Shown here: positions 51,953 through 59,585 of the stretch, one piece after another
Layout: every line of letters begins with the position of its first letter
How positions within the stretch are numbered: the stretch's first letter is position 1
Notes under the pieces: generated by a model
Told to the model about the DNA's origin: nothing
Database searches by the model: none
What the model saw: the letters and a program-made list of their open reading frames with translations, nothing else
Assembly: GCA_009840385.1 (NCBI GenBank)
Contig: VXNX01000005.1
Coordinates: forward strand, 1-64,000
Direction of reading: 5' to 3'
Length of the DNA stretch: 64,000 bases
Origin: Candidatus Dadabacteria bacterium
GTDB taxonomy: Bacteria > Desulfobacterota_D > UBA1144 > Nemesobacterales > Nemesobacteraceae
Made by a program: the position numbers and the translations under genes

Positions 51953-53442
51953 ACCCAAACGACCAAGCTAACGGGTTAGGGGATGAAGTTGACACTCAGG
52001 ACGAGAGTGAATTTTCTGAATCCGCACAGGGTTTTCAGAACGTCCCCGCTGATTCTCAAACGGAAGACAAGCTCAAAAACACAAAGAGTCAGGACTCCGA
52101 ACAGGATCCTATAAGATCATACATTCTCGCTATTGCACAGCATTCCCTCCTTTCGAAGGAGGAAGAAGTTGAGATAGCAAGACAGATTGAGAAAGGCAAA
52201 AAAATAATCGCGAGAATGATAATAGAGAACCCTTTCATGATGAAAAAGGTTCTCAAACTCGAAGAAGAGATCAAAGAGGGAACGCTCGGAGCAGGCGACG
52301 TCTCCTACCAAGGCGAGGATGTGGAATCCTCAGTTAACGGCGAAGCATATAGCAATTCTGTAAAAAACTTCCTTCCGATCAGAGAGCTATTTGCCGAGAC
52401 CGAGGAACTGAGAAATAAGCTCGGCAATCCGAAGCTTTCAGATAACGACAAGGCTAAGATCTCAAGGAAAATCAGAAAAAATAACGAGCGGACTGTAGAG
52501 CTACTTGACGAAATCGATTTTTCCTCGGCACAGGCAAGCAGGATATACAGTCTGGCCGTTGAGTATGTGAACAGAGTCGAAAGCGGAGAATGTGATTGCG
52601 TGATGAATGGTTCGGGCGATGCGATTGGCAACGGCTCGAAATCTGAATATTCCGAAGAGGAAATTGCTTCGCTTAAAAAGGTGCTTGGAAGGTTCGAGAA
52701 GGCAAAGAAAGCTACCAAAAAAGCCAGAAAAAAACTTATAGAGTGCAATCTTAGGCTCGTAGTCAGCATTGCGAGAAAATACGTTAACAGGGGGCTGCCG
52801 TTTCTTGATCTGGTTCAGGAAGGCAATATGGGGTTGATGAAAGCGGTTGAAAAATTCGAACATGGAATGGGATACAAGTTCTCAACCTGCGCGACATGGT
52901 GGATAAAGCAGGCCATTACGCGCGCGATAGCTGATCAGGGAAGTCTCATAAGAATTCCGGTTCACATGACCGAAAACATAAACAGGCTCAACAAGGTTTC
53001 AAGATCCCTAATGCAGAAATTGGGGAGGGAGCCCAGACCCGAAGAGATAGCCGAAGCAATGGATATGTCTCTTGATAAGGTCATGAAAATCATGAAGGTC
53101 TCGCGCGACCCGATCTCTCTCGAATCCCCGATTGGCGAGGATGACTGCAGGCTTATGGATATTATCTCGGATCCGGCCTCCACTTCTCCGCTTGACATGC
53201 TCGAAACTAAGGAACTAAACCGGATTATGCGCAATGCGCTCTGTACCAACCTCAGTAACGGGGAGGAAGGAGTCGTCAAAATGCGTTTCGGTATAGATGA
53301 AGACAAGGAATACACACTTGAAGAAATAGGAAAAAAACTAAATGTTACACGCGAGAGAATAAGGCAGATTGAGGTGAAGGCCATTAAGAAGCTCAAAAGA
53401 TTTGGAAGAGCTCTTCCCATAAGGGGTTTTAACAACGACTGA
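51949..53442 (+). CDS. rpoD: RNA polymerase primary sigma factor (sigma-70)
   Basis: 497 residues from a TTG overlapping the dnaG stop. A short acidic N-terminus (about 45 residues) stands where region 1.1 is in larger homologues. Region 1.2 (DPIRSYILAIAQHSLLSKEEE), a reduced non-conserved region, region 2 (LRLVVSIARKYVNRGLPFLD, TCATWWIKQAITRAIADQ), region 3 and region 4 (TLEEIGKKLNVTRERIRQIE) follow. It is the housekeeping sigma, consistent with TTGACA/TATAAT-type promoters seen across the window. Confidence 0.97.
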   Translation: MNPNDQANGLGDEVDTQDESEFSESAQGFQNVPADSQTEDKLKNTKSQDSEQDPIRSYILAIAQHSLLSKEEEVEIARQIEKGKKIIARMIIENPFMMKKVLKLEEEIKEGTLGAGDVSYQGEDVESSVNGEAYSNSVKNFLPIRELFAETEELRNKLGNPKLSDNDKAKISRKIRKNNERTVELLDEIDFSSAQASRIYSLAVEYVNRVESGECDCVMNGSGDAIGNGSKSEYSEEEIASLKKVLGRFEKAKKATKKARKKLIECNLRLVVSIARKYVNRGLPFLDLVQEGNMGLMKAVEKFEHGMGYKFSTCATWWIKQAITRAIADQGSLIRIPVHMTENINRLNKVSRSLMQKLGREPRPEEIAEAMDMSLDKVMKIMKVSRDPISLESPIGEDDCRLMDIISDPASTSPLDMLETKELNRIMRNALCTNLSNGEEGVVKMRFGIDEDKEYTLEEIGKKLNVTRERIRQIEVKAIKKLKRFGRALPIRGFNND

Positions 53443-53451
53443 TATTCCAGC

Positions 53452-53479
53452 TTGACATTATTTTTTCCGATGGTAATTT
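53452..53479 (+). promoter_or_regulatory. Promoter of the 5S rRNA gene
   Basis: Consensus TTGACA (53452-53457) and TAATTT (53474-53479) with a 16-base spacer; start site near 53487-53490 matches the 5' end of the 5S RNA. Only nine bases separate rpoD's stop from the -35. Confidence 0.7.
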
Positions 53480-53489
53480 TCCAAGTCTA

Positions 53490-53600
53490 GGGTGGCTATG
53501 CTGAAGGGGAAGCACCCGGTCCCATCCCGAACCCGGAAGTTAAGTCCTTATAGGCCGATGATACTGCTCCTTTCAGGAGTGGGAAAGTAGGTAGCTGCCC
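53490..53600 (+). rRNA. rrf: 5S ribosomal RNA (isolated gene)
   Basis: About 111 bases. Helix I pairs GGGTGGCTA (53490-53498) with TAGCTGCCC (53592-53600). The conserved loop A/helix II-III text AAGGGGAAGCACCCGGTCCC and GAACCCGGAAGTTAAG, the GCCGATGATACTGC segment, and the 3' GTGGGAAAGTAG are as in bacterial 5S. A run of Ts (53601-53607) follows helix I and probably ends transcription. No 16S or 23S gene is adjacent; the gene sits between rpoD and purN. Confidence 0.93.
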
Positions 53601-53641
53601 TTTTTTTCTTTCCTTGTTTTCTCAAGTTTCCAGAGTCTGCA

Positions 53642-54244
53642 ATGTCAAAGATAAATGTTGCCGTGTTTGTTTCCGGAAGCGGAACAAATCTTCAGGCGGT
53701 AATAGATTCCGGTATTGAATCCGCAAACATAGCCGTGGTTGTCTGCGATACTCCGGGAGTCATGGCAATTGAGAGGGCCAGGAAACACGGTATTCCCTTA
53801 GAACTGGTAAACAGCAGAGATTTTGAGTCAAGGGAAGAGTTTGAAAGACAGATAGTTACGAGAATCGACAGGTACGACATAGGACTTGTCGTGCTTGCCG
53901 GATTCATGAGGATATTCACACCTTATTTCATAGACCGCTTCAAAGACCGTATCATCAATATTCATCCTTCCTTACTCCCTTCTTTTCCAGGAACAAACTC
54001 GGTAAAACAGGCGCTCGACTACGGCGTGAAGCAGACCGGCTGCACAGTCCATTTCGTGGGAGAAGAGGTTGACGCGGGTCCGATTATTCTTCAGGCGGCT
54101 GTCCCGATTACGGAGGAAGATACGGAGGAGACTCTGCTTGAGAAAGTCCACGCCCAAGAATACAGGATATTACCCGAAGCCATAAGGCTTTTCTGCGAGG
54201 GGAAACTGACTCTCAGCGGAAGAAGAGTGCTGATTTCATCCTGA
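53642..54244 (+). CDS. purN: Phosphoribosylglycinamide formyltransferase
   Basis: 200 residues. Transfers the formyl group of 10-formyl-THF to GAR in purine synthesis. NVAVFVSGSGTNLQAVID at the N-terminus, INIHPSLLPSFPG with the catalytic His and Asn, and GCTVHFVGEEVDAGPII with the Asp. Start ATG at 53642 with no clear ribosome binding site. It lies 41 bases after the 5S gene and converges on the DAHP synthase gene. Confidence 0.95.
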   Translation: MSKINVAVFVSGSGTNLQAVIDSGIESANIAVVVCDTPGVMAIERARKHGIPLELVNSRDFESREEFERQIVTRIDRYDIGLVVLAGFMRIFTPYFIDRFKDRIINIHPSLLPSFPGTNSVKQALDYGVKQTGCTVHFVGEEVDAGPIILQAAVPITEEDTEETLLEKVHAQEYRILPEAIRLFCEGKLTLSGRRVLISS

Positions 54245-54255
54245 ACCAAGAATTC

Positions 54256-55275
54256 CTAGATGGTTCTTCCGATGGCTTCGGCAACGGGAGCAGCTTTTTC
54301 CATCAGGTTTTTAAATGTTTTTGGTTTAAGCGACTGAGCTCCGTCACTGACGGCGACCTCCGGGTTGTTGTGAACCTCGACTATTACTCCGTCCGCTCCG
54401 GCGGCTATTGAAGCTAAAGTTACCGGGATTACGTACTGCCAGTAGCCGGTTCCATGGCTGGGGTCGGCGAAAACAGGCAGATGGGTCTTTTCCTTGAGTA
54501 CCGGGATTGCATTCAGGTCGAAGGTGTTTCTGGTCGCAGTCTCAAAAGTTCTTATCCCCCGTTCGCAGAGCATTACATTGCTGTTGCCCTCCGACAGTAT
54601 ATATTCTGCGCACATGAGAAACTCGTTTATAGTTGTTGACATCCCCCGTTTTAACAAGACGGCCTTTTTTGACTTGCCGACATGTCTTAAAAGCGAGTAG
54701 TTCTGGGAATTTCTCGCTCCGATCTGAAGCACATCCGCGTATTCCTCGACCAGTTCAAGATCGTCCGGGCTCATTATTTCGGTCACTATGGGCAGTCCCG
54801 TCATTTCTTTTGCCTTGACGAGGAGTTCCAGTCCCTCTTTTCCAAGACCCTGGAAAGAATAGGGGGAAGTTCTGGGCTTAAACGCCCCGCCTCTTAGCAT
54901 TGACGCCCCCGAATCTTTTATGGAAGCCGCGATTGTCATTATCTGTTCTTCGCTTTCAACCGAGCACGGTCCTGCGATTATGGGGATTCTTTTGTCTCCT
55001 ACTGCAATGTCTTTCACATTGAAAACGGAGGTTTCATCGTTTACTTCCCTGCTTGTAAGCTTGTAGGGCTGAAGCACAGGAACGACCTTTTCGACTCCTT
55101 GGAGCTGCTTGAGAACGTCGAGATCATGTGGCTTTCCTCTCTCATCTCCAACCACTCCGATGACAGTCCTGAGAATTCCTTCGATCGGATGCGGCGAATA
55201 GCCAAGTTCCTTTATAATGGATTTGACCTTGTCTATCTCTTCCTTGGTCGCCTTTTGCTTCATTACTACTATCAT
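54256..55275 (-). CDS. aroF: 3-deoxy-7-phosphoheptulonate synthase (DAHP synthase, type I beta)
   Basis: 339 residues. Condenses PEP and erythrose 4-phosphate, the first shikimate step. An N-terminal ferredoxin-like/ACT regulatory segment (about 1-70, [19 protein letters not shown]) precedes the KDO8P/DAHP barrel: [28 protein letters not shown], and the metal-binding [17 protein letters not shown] eight bases upstream supports the ATG at 55275. It is near aroB, so both feed the chorismate used by mqnA. Confidence 0.95.
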   Translation of the reverse strand: MIVVMKQKATKEEIDKVKSIIKELGYSPHPIEGILRTVIGVVGDERGKPHDLDVLKQLQGVEKVVPVLQPYKLTSREVNDETSVFNVKDIAVGDKRIPIIAGPCSVESEEQIMTIAASIKDSGASMLRGGAFKPRTSPYSFQGLGKEGLELLVKAKEMTGLPIVTEIMSPDDLELVEEYADVLQIGARNSQNYSLLRHVGKSKKAVLLKRGMSTTINEFLMCAEYILSEGNSNVMLCERGIRTFETATRNTFDLNAIPVLKEKTHLPVFADPSHGTGYWQYVIPVTLASIAAGADGVIVEVHNNPEVAVSDGAQSLKPKTFKNLMEKAAPVAEAIGRTI

Positions 55276-55379
55276 TTAAAAAACCTCCATGTTTTGTGCG
55301 GAACGGGGAAACTTAATACATAGAACATTCTTAATGTCAATTACGATGTCTTTATATATTGACGTATTGAGCTTGTTTT

Positions 55380-55988
55380 CTAGGGAAGGTTTAGAAAAAT
55401 GGCACTGAATATCTTTTGCGAGGCTTCCCTGAAATGCTTTTCAAACTTCGTTTCGGTTTCTCCTGTTCTAGCCTCGATAAAGCCGGGTGAAGGGTAAGCC
55501 GGACGAAATAGGCCGCTTCTTTCGAACTCAGATACTATCTGCTTGATGTAACTGAGCTGATCGGTCTTTATTACCGCTCTTCCGCTTCCCATAAGTACTT
55601 TTGCTAGGCAGCCTATGAATTCCCGGTTAAACATTCTGTGTTTTGAGTGTTTTTTCTTCGGCCAGGGGTCGGGGAAGTTTACCAAGACAAGATCGAACAT
55701 TTTTTCTCTGAAAACCTGTCTGAGTGCGATTTCAGCTTCGACATGGACGAATCTTAAGTTTTCGAGAGAGAGTTTTTCCGCCGCCCGCACCGCTTTGCGG
55801 AACCTTCCCCCCTTGATTTCAAGACCTAGGTAGTTTCTGCTTCTGTCGCACTGCGCCGCGTCTATGAGAAATTCCCCTTCTCCAAAGCCGATTTCAAGCA
55901 CTAGGGGGTTTCGGTTGCCGAAGATGTCTTCTCTTGTGATCGGAAACGAAAATAAGGAGATATCCACGGCGGAGTTGGTTAAGTTCAT
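55380..55988 (-). CDS. trmB: tRNA (guanine-N7-)-methyltransferase
   Basis: 202 residues. SAM-dependent m7G46 methylase: SAM motif LVLEIGFGEGEFLID, and the substrate-binding NFPDPWPKKKHSKHRM are diagnostic, with TKFEKHF near the C-terminus. It follows aroB after eight bases and ends the LOG-apt-aroB-trmB run. A 104-base gap separates it from the aroF start. Confidence 0.95.
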   Translation of the reverse strand: MNLTNSAVDISLFSFPITREDIFGNRNPLVLEIGFGEGEFLIDAAQCDRSRNYLGLEIKGGRFRKAVRAAEKLSLENLRFVHVEAEIALRQVFREKMFDLVLVNFPDPWPKKKHSKHRMFNREFIGCLAKVLMGSGRAVIKTDQLSYIKQIVSEFERSGLFRPAYPSPGFIEARTGETETKFEKHFREASQKIFSAIFLNLP

Positions 55989-55996
55989 TTTCCGGA

Positions 55997-57097
55997 TCAG
56001 GACTTAAAAGCAGAAGTTATGGCTTGCTCCCCGATCTTTATTCCGTAACTTCCCCCCTGTTTTTTCATCCTCCCTATGCGTTCGGGGAGCGACATTTCTA
56101 TTTTGCCTTTTCTGGCTTTCTTGTCGATTTTCATAACGTCGATTATTTTCCCGACGCTTACATCGCTAGGAGGTTCTGTAGGAAGCCCTGCCCTCTTAAA
56201 GAGGCCGGTGAGCCTTTGCTGCTCTTGCGCGCTCCAACCCGTTTTACCTAGAGCGATTTTTCCCTCAATTACCATTCCTGCCGAGATTGCCTCTCCATGG
56301 GAGATTGTATAGTCGGAGAGCTGCTCGATTGCGTGGCCTACGGTGTGTCCGAAATTCAGGATTTTCCGCAGGTTCTGTTCTTTTTCATCCTTTTCGACCA
56401 CTTCTGCCTTGATCCTGCAGCTTTCCTCTATTACCTCAAGCAGTGCCGCGTCGTCAAACTCGTAGATCTTTTCGATGTTCTCTTCTAGGTAACAGAAAAG
56501 ATTCTCGCTTTTTATTACGCCGTACTTTATTATCTCGGCCAGTCCTTCTGCGAGCTGATTCGGCCCGAGGGTTTTAAGGGTGTCTGTGTCAACGTACACG
56601 CGCCACGGCTGATAAAAGGCACCGATGAGGTTTTTCCCGTGAGGGGTGTCTACGGCGGTTTTTCCTCCAACCGAGCTATCAACGCAGGCGACCAGACTGG
56701 TGGGAACCTGAACGCAGGGAACCCCTCTCATGTAAGTGGCGGCCACGAATCCCGCAATGTCCCCCACTACTCCTCCGCCGAGTGCTATGACCGAAGAATC
56801 CCTGCCGAATCCCGATTCGAGCATCCTGTCTTCTATGAAGGACTTGATTTTCCTGGTCTTGCTCTGTTCCCCCGCCGGAAAAGCAATCATTCTGACTTCC
56901 GAGAGTGCCTCCTCAAGGTCTTGGAGAAGGTTCCCTCCGTAGAGCTCTGCCACGTTTGAATCGGTTACCAAGGCGTGGGAATGAGCTATTTTGGCCTCGG
57001 CTAGATCACTGGCAATCCGGCCCAGAAGATTCTGGCCGATCAGGATTTCATAGGAATTGTCTTCGTTCGAACTGACTGCGACTTTTATTCTTTTCAA
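55997..57097 (-). CDS. aroB: 3-dehydroquinate synthase
   Basis: 366 residues. NAD- and metal-dependent enzyme converting DAHP to 3-dehydroquinate. SVIALGGGVVGDIAGFVAAT, PTSLVACVDSSVGGKTAVD and ILNFGHTVGHAIEQL are hallmarks. The start is a TTG at 57097 three bases after apt; no ATG is close. Same transcript as apt and trmB. Confidence 0.96.
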   Translation of the reverse strand: MKRIKVAVSSNEDNSYEILIGQNLLGRIASDLAEAKIAHSHALVTDSNVAELYGGNLLQDLEEALSEVRMIAFPAGEQSKTRKIKSFIEDRMLESGFGRDSSVIALGGGVVGDIAGFVAATYMRGVPCVQVPTSLVACVDSSVGGKTAVDTPHGKNLIGAFYQPWRVYVDTDTLKTLGPNQLAEGLAEIIKYGVIKSENLFCYLEENIEKIYEFDDAALLEVIEESCRIKAEVVEKDEKEQNLRKILNFGHTVGHAIEQLSDYTISHGEAISAGMVIEGKIALGKTGWSAQEQQRLTGLFKRAGLPTEPPSDVSVGKIIDVMKIDKKARKGKIEMSLPERIGRMKKQGGSYGIKIGEQAITSAFKS

Positions 57098-57100
57098 TTT

Positions 57101-57628
57101 TTACCCCGGCATTTTAAGCAGGGACCAGACTGGATGCGGAGAAAGCGCTTCAGCCCCCTTGAGCCCCGTGAGTTCTACAAGGAAAAGGTATCCCGCGACG
57201 CTCCCGCCCAGCTCTTCCACTAGGCGTCCGGTGCCTTGTGCAGTTCCCCCCGTGGCTAGAAGATCGTCAACGATTACTACCCTGCTTTGCCCGTTTATAG
57301 AGTCTTTGTGAATTTCCAAGACATCCTCTCCATATTCAAGGTCATATGAAACGCTTGCAGTTGTGCTTGGCAGCTTGCCCGGTTTTCTAACCAGGATCAG
57401 CCCTTTTCCAAGCTTATAGGATAGGGCGGAGGCGAAGATGAAACCCCGGCTCTCGGGTGCGACCAAAGAGGTTATCTCCTTGCCCGTGAGCATTTCCGCC
57501 ATCATGTTCACAGACTTTTGAAAAGCTTCGGCGTTTTTTACGAGCGTGGTTATGTCATAAAAAAGTATCCCCTTGCTCGGAAAGTCAGGAACGCGTCTTA
57601 TATGGTTTTCGATTTCTTCAAGTGACAT
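57101..57628 (-). CDS. apt: Adenine phosphoribosyltransferase
   Basis: 175 residues from the ATG at 57628 (MSLEEIENHIRRVPDFP), with GGAAAG just upstream; another ATG at 57640 is four codons earlier. Salvages adenine to AMP. The PRPP-binding loop VVIVDDLLATGGTAQGT and APESRGFIFASALS are typical. It follows the LOG-like gene by about 30 bases. Confidence 0.93.
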   Translation of the reverse strand: MSLEEIENHIRRVPDFPSKGILFYDITTLVKNAEAFQKSVNMMAEMLTGKEITSLVAPESRGFIFASALSYKLGKGLILVRKPGKLPSTTASVSYDLEYGEDVLEIHKDSINGQSRVVIVDDLLATGGTAQGTGRLVEELGGSVAGYLFLVELTGLKGAEALSPHPVWSLLKMPG

Positions 57629-57659
57629 TTTTCTTTCCATCTGGATGTCTGTGAGACTT

Positions 57660-58130
57660 TCATCCGGCTTTTTTCCCCTGAGACGATAACTCAAAGGCCG
57701 CTTGAACTGCTTCTTGGGGGGTTTTACACCTGATAATTCTCTTAGAGACATCCCAGGTGTCAAGCCCGATGACGGGAATTCCGGACTTAAGCGCGAACGA
57801 TATTTCCGACAGGGTGCCGAAACTGCCTCCGACGGCGATTATCGAATGGCTCGACTTCGCCACTATCACGTTTCTTGCTTCTCCCATTCCCGTGACTATG
57901 GGTATGTCGATGAACCTGTTGGCCGAGGAAGCCTCCGGACCGGGTAGAATCCCGATTGTTGTGCCCCCGGCTGATTTCGCTCCCCGGCACGCGGCTTCCA
58001 TAACTCCCCCCATCCCGCCGCAGAGCAGAAAACATTTTTTTCTGGCAATCAGAACTCCGACCTCTTCCGAAGCCCTTTTCTCTTCCTCGGTTGCGTTCGC
58101 GGCTCCGATTACTCCTATTATCGTTTCCAT
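57660..58130 (-). CDS. LOG/TIGR00725-type nucleotide-binding protein
   Basis: 156 residues. IIGVIGAANATEEE, LLCGGMGGVMEAACRGA and AVGGSFGTLSEISFAL: the last resembles the GGxGTxxE motif of lysine-decarboxylase-like LOG (phosphoribohydrolase) proteins. The short size fits the TIGR00725 branch, whose exact function is not settled. It heads the LOG-apt-aroB-trmB run, and a nucleotide-salvage role beside apt is plausible. Confidence 0.8.
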   Translation of the reverse strand: METIIGVIGAANATEEEKRASEEVGVLIARKKCFLLCGGMGGVMEAACRGAKSAGGTTIGILPGPEASSANRFIDIPIVTGMGEARNVIVAKSSHSIIAVGGSFGTLSEISFALKSGIPVIGLDTWDVSKRIIRCKTPQEAVQAAFELSSQGKKAG

Positions 58131-58234
58131 TTAAGTGTCAGTGCATTGCGTTTAACAAGCTTGTATAAAACGGTTAGAATCACAAGTCCCAAAGTATACC
58201 ACGGGTTTGGCGATTTATATCAAAGGAAAAGCTT

Positions 58235-58855
58235 ATGTATTACGTGAGAATCTGGCTGACGCTTGTTTTTTCGGTTTGCTTTTTACTTCCTTTCTCTGCT
58301 GAGGGAAGCCAGATGAATCTAAGGATTCCTCACGGTTTTGAATTCGGGATTTCAAGAGAAGACGCTCTTAATCTGGTTGAGTTTTCAGAACTCAAGATTG
58401 TATCCGACCGCAAATATTCAAATGATCTCTGGAGAGTCGTTCTGGGCGGTTCTGTCGCTGGGGTTACTCTTGATCCTCCGCCGGGCCATGAAACCCGACT
58501 TGAATTTTATAAAGACAAGCTAATGTCAAGCTCCATTTTATTCAGTTTTGAGGATGAGAACCGTTTTGCATCCGCAAAGAACGAACTCATAGATGACCTT
58601 AAAGGTGCTCTCGGCGACACTTTTAAGCGGGAGAAGATGTTCTCTTACGAGGTGCTGTCATGGGATATTTCGGACACGGTCATACTCGCGAGCCTTAACT
58701 CTCAGAAAAAAACGATAGAAATTGAATACGTTCATAAACCTATCCTGCAGAAAAAAACGGCAAAGGACCTGCACCGCAAACGCAGGGAAATTCCAGGAGA
58801 CCCTGCCAAGGAGATGTTTATTGATGGCAACTTTTCAGCGCGGGAAAAGCGCTAG
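58235..58855 (+). CDS. Unknown secreted protein
   Basis: 206 residues. Signal peptide (1-26, ending SAEGS), then alternating strand/helix text (FEFGISREDALNLVEFSELK; GVTLDPPPGHETRLEFYKDK; FEDENRFASAKNELIDDL), and a basic tail. The repeated acidic/aromatic pattern suggests a small alpha/beta periplasmic domain, family unknown. No cysteine after the signal. It converges on a membrane-protein gene. Confidence 0.65.
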   Translation: MYYVRIWLTLVFSVCFLLPFSAEGSQMNLRIPHGFEFGISREDALNLVEFSELKIVSDRKYSNDLWRVVLGGSVAGVTLDPPPGHETRLEFYKDKLMSSSILFSFEDENRFASAKNELIDDLKGALGDTFKREKMFSYEVLSWDISDTVILASLNSQKKTIEIEYVHKPILQKKTAKDLHRKRREIPGDPAKEMFIDGNFSAREKR

Positions 58856-58986
58856 TCAGTGAAAAAGCGGTCTGTCCTTCAGGTTTTGTGGCGTGCCGCG
58901 AACTATTGACCGCTTATGGGAGCCCGAGAGCACGCTCGTGGTAGCGCGGTGCGAAAAAGCGAAGCGGTTTTTTCTTGTTTTTCCCT

Positions 58987-59307
58987 TTACGAGGGTCTTC
59001 CGTAAAGATTCAGCAGCGTCCCTATGTGAAAAGCCAACGCTACGTATATGCCGCACAGAAAAAGCTTCTGATAGCCGGCGAGGTACTTATCTACCAGGAA
59101 TATAAGCGAGATTAGAAGCAAAAACCACCCTACCGTTTCCAAAATTAGATGAACAAGCCTCTGCACCGACACTTCAGGACTCCCGCTGGCTCTTGACCTG
59201 AAAGTCTCCGGCAACTGCATAAAAACTAGGGAGAAGAAAGTTCCCAGTATATATGTCCCGGCGAAGAATCCGAAGAGAACAAACAGCAAAAGCAGTAAAA
59301 GTTCCAT
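58987..59307 (-). CDS. Unknown three-helix membrane protein
   Basis: 106 residues, ATG at 59307. Three likely membrane helices (1-30, 58-75, 82-100) with an Arg/Ser-rich loop (FRSRASGSPEVSVQR). The family appears similar to small DUF4149-like membrane proteins by the TFFSLVFMQLPETF segment, but I am not certain. It converges on the secreted-protein gene with a 131-base gap. Confidence 0.6.
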   Translation of the reverse strand: MELLLLLLFVLFGFFAGTYILGTFFSLVFMQLPETFRSRASGSPEVSVQRLVHLILETVGWFLLLISLIFLVDKYLAGYQKLFLCGIYVALAFHIGTLLNLYGRPS

Positions 59308-59548
59308 GGCTTAGTGACCTCGGGGAAAATAATATCATATTACCGCGTTATGTATAAGCGGTCTTGTCCTTTCTCTCTGTCTTCGAATTACTGACTTCTG
59401 GGCGGTGTGCTCGCGGCAATTCCGGCGACGGTTTATGGGTCTTAGGTCGTGGAAAGTGTGATTCTGTGTAAATCTGGTTATTATTTCCGCCCAACTATAA
59501 GGACCCGCATCTCTTTCCAGCCCTGTCGAGATTTTTTCAGTATCCCCT

Positions 59549-59577
59549 TGTTAAAATTGGTGCGCCCTTGTTAACAT
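59549..59577 (+). promoter_or_regulatory. Probable promoter of the Omp85-family gene, within a direct repeat
   Basis: TTGTTA (59549-59554) and TAACAT (59572-59577), 17 bases apart. The 11-base string CCCTTGTTAA occurs twice (59546 and 59566), so the -35 and -10 elements fall in consecutive copies. The -10 ends eight bases before the ATG at 59586. Confidence 0.45.
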
Positions 59578-59585
59578 TAATGGAA

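Noticed and set aside
58925-58975. Possible bidirectional terminator (GAAAAAGC and GCGG-TTTTTTC) between two convergent genes
   Set aside because: The stem needs a bulge and the inner part is short, so the pairing is not convincing.
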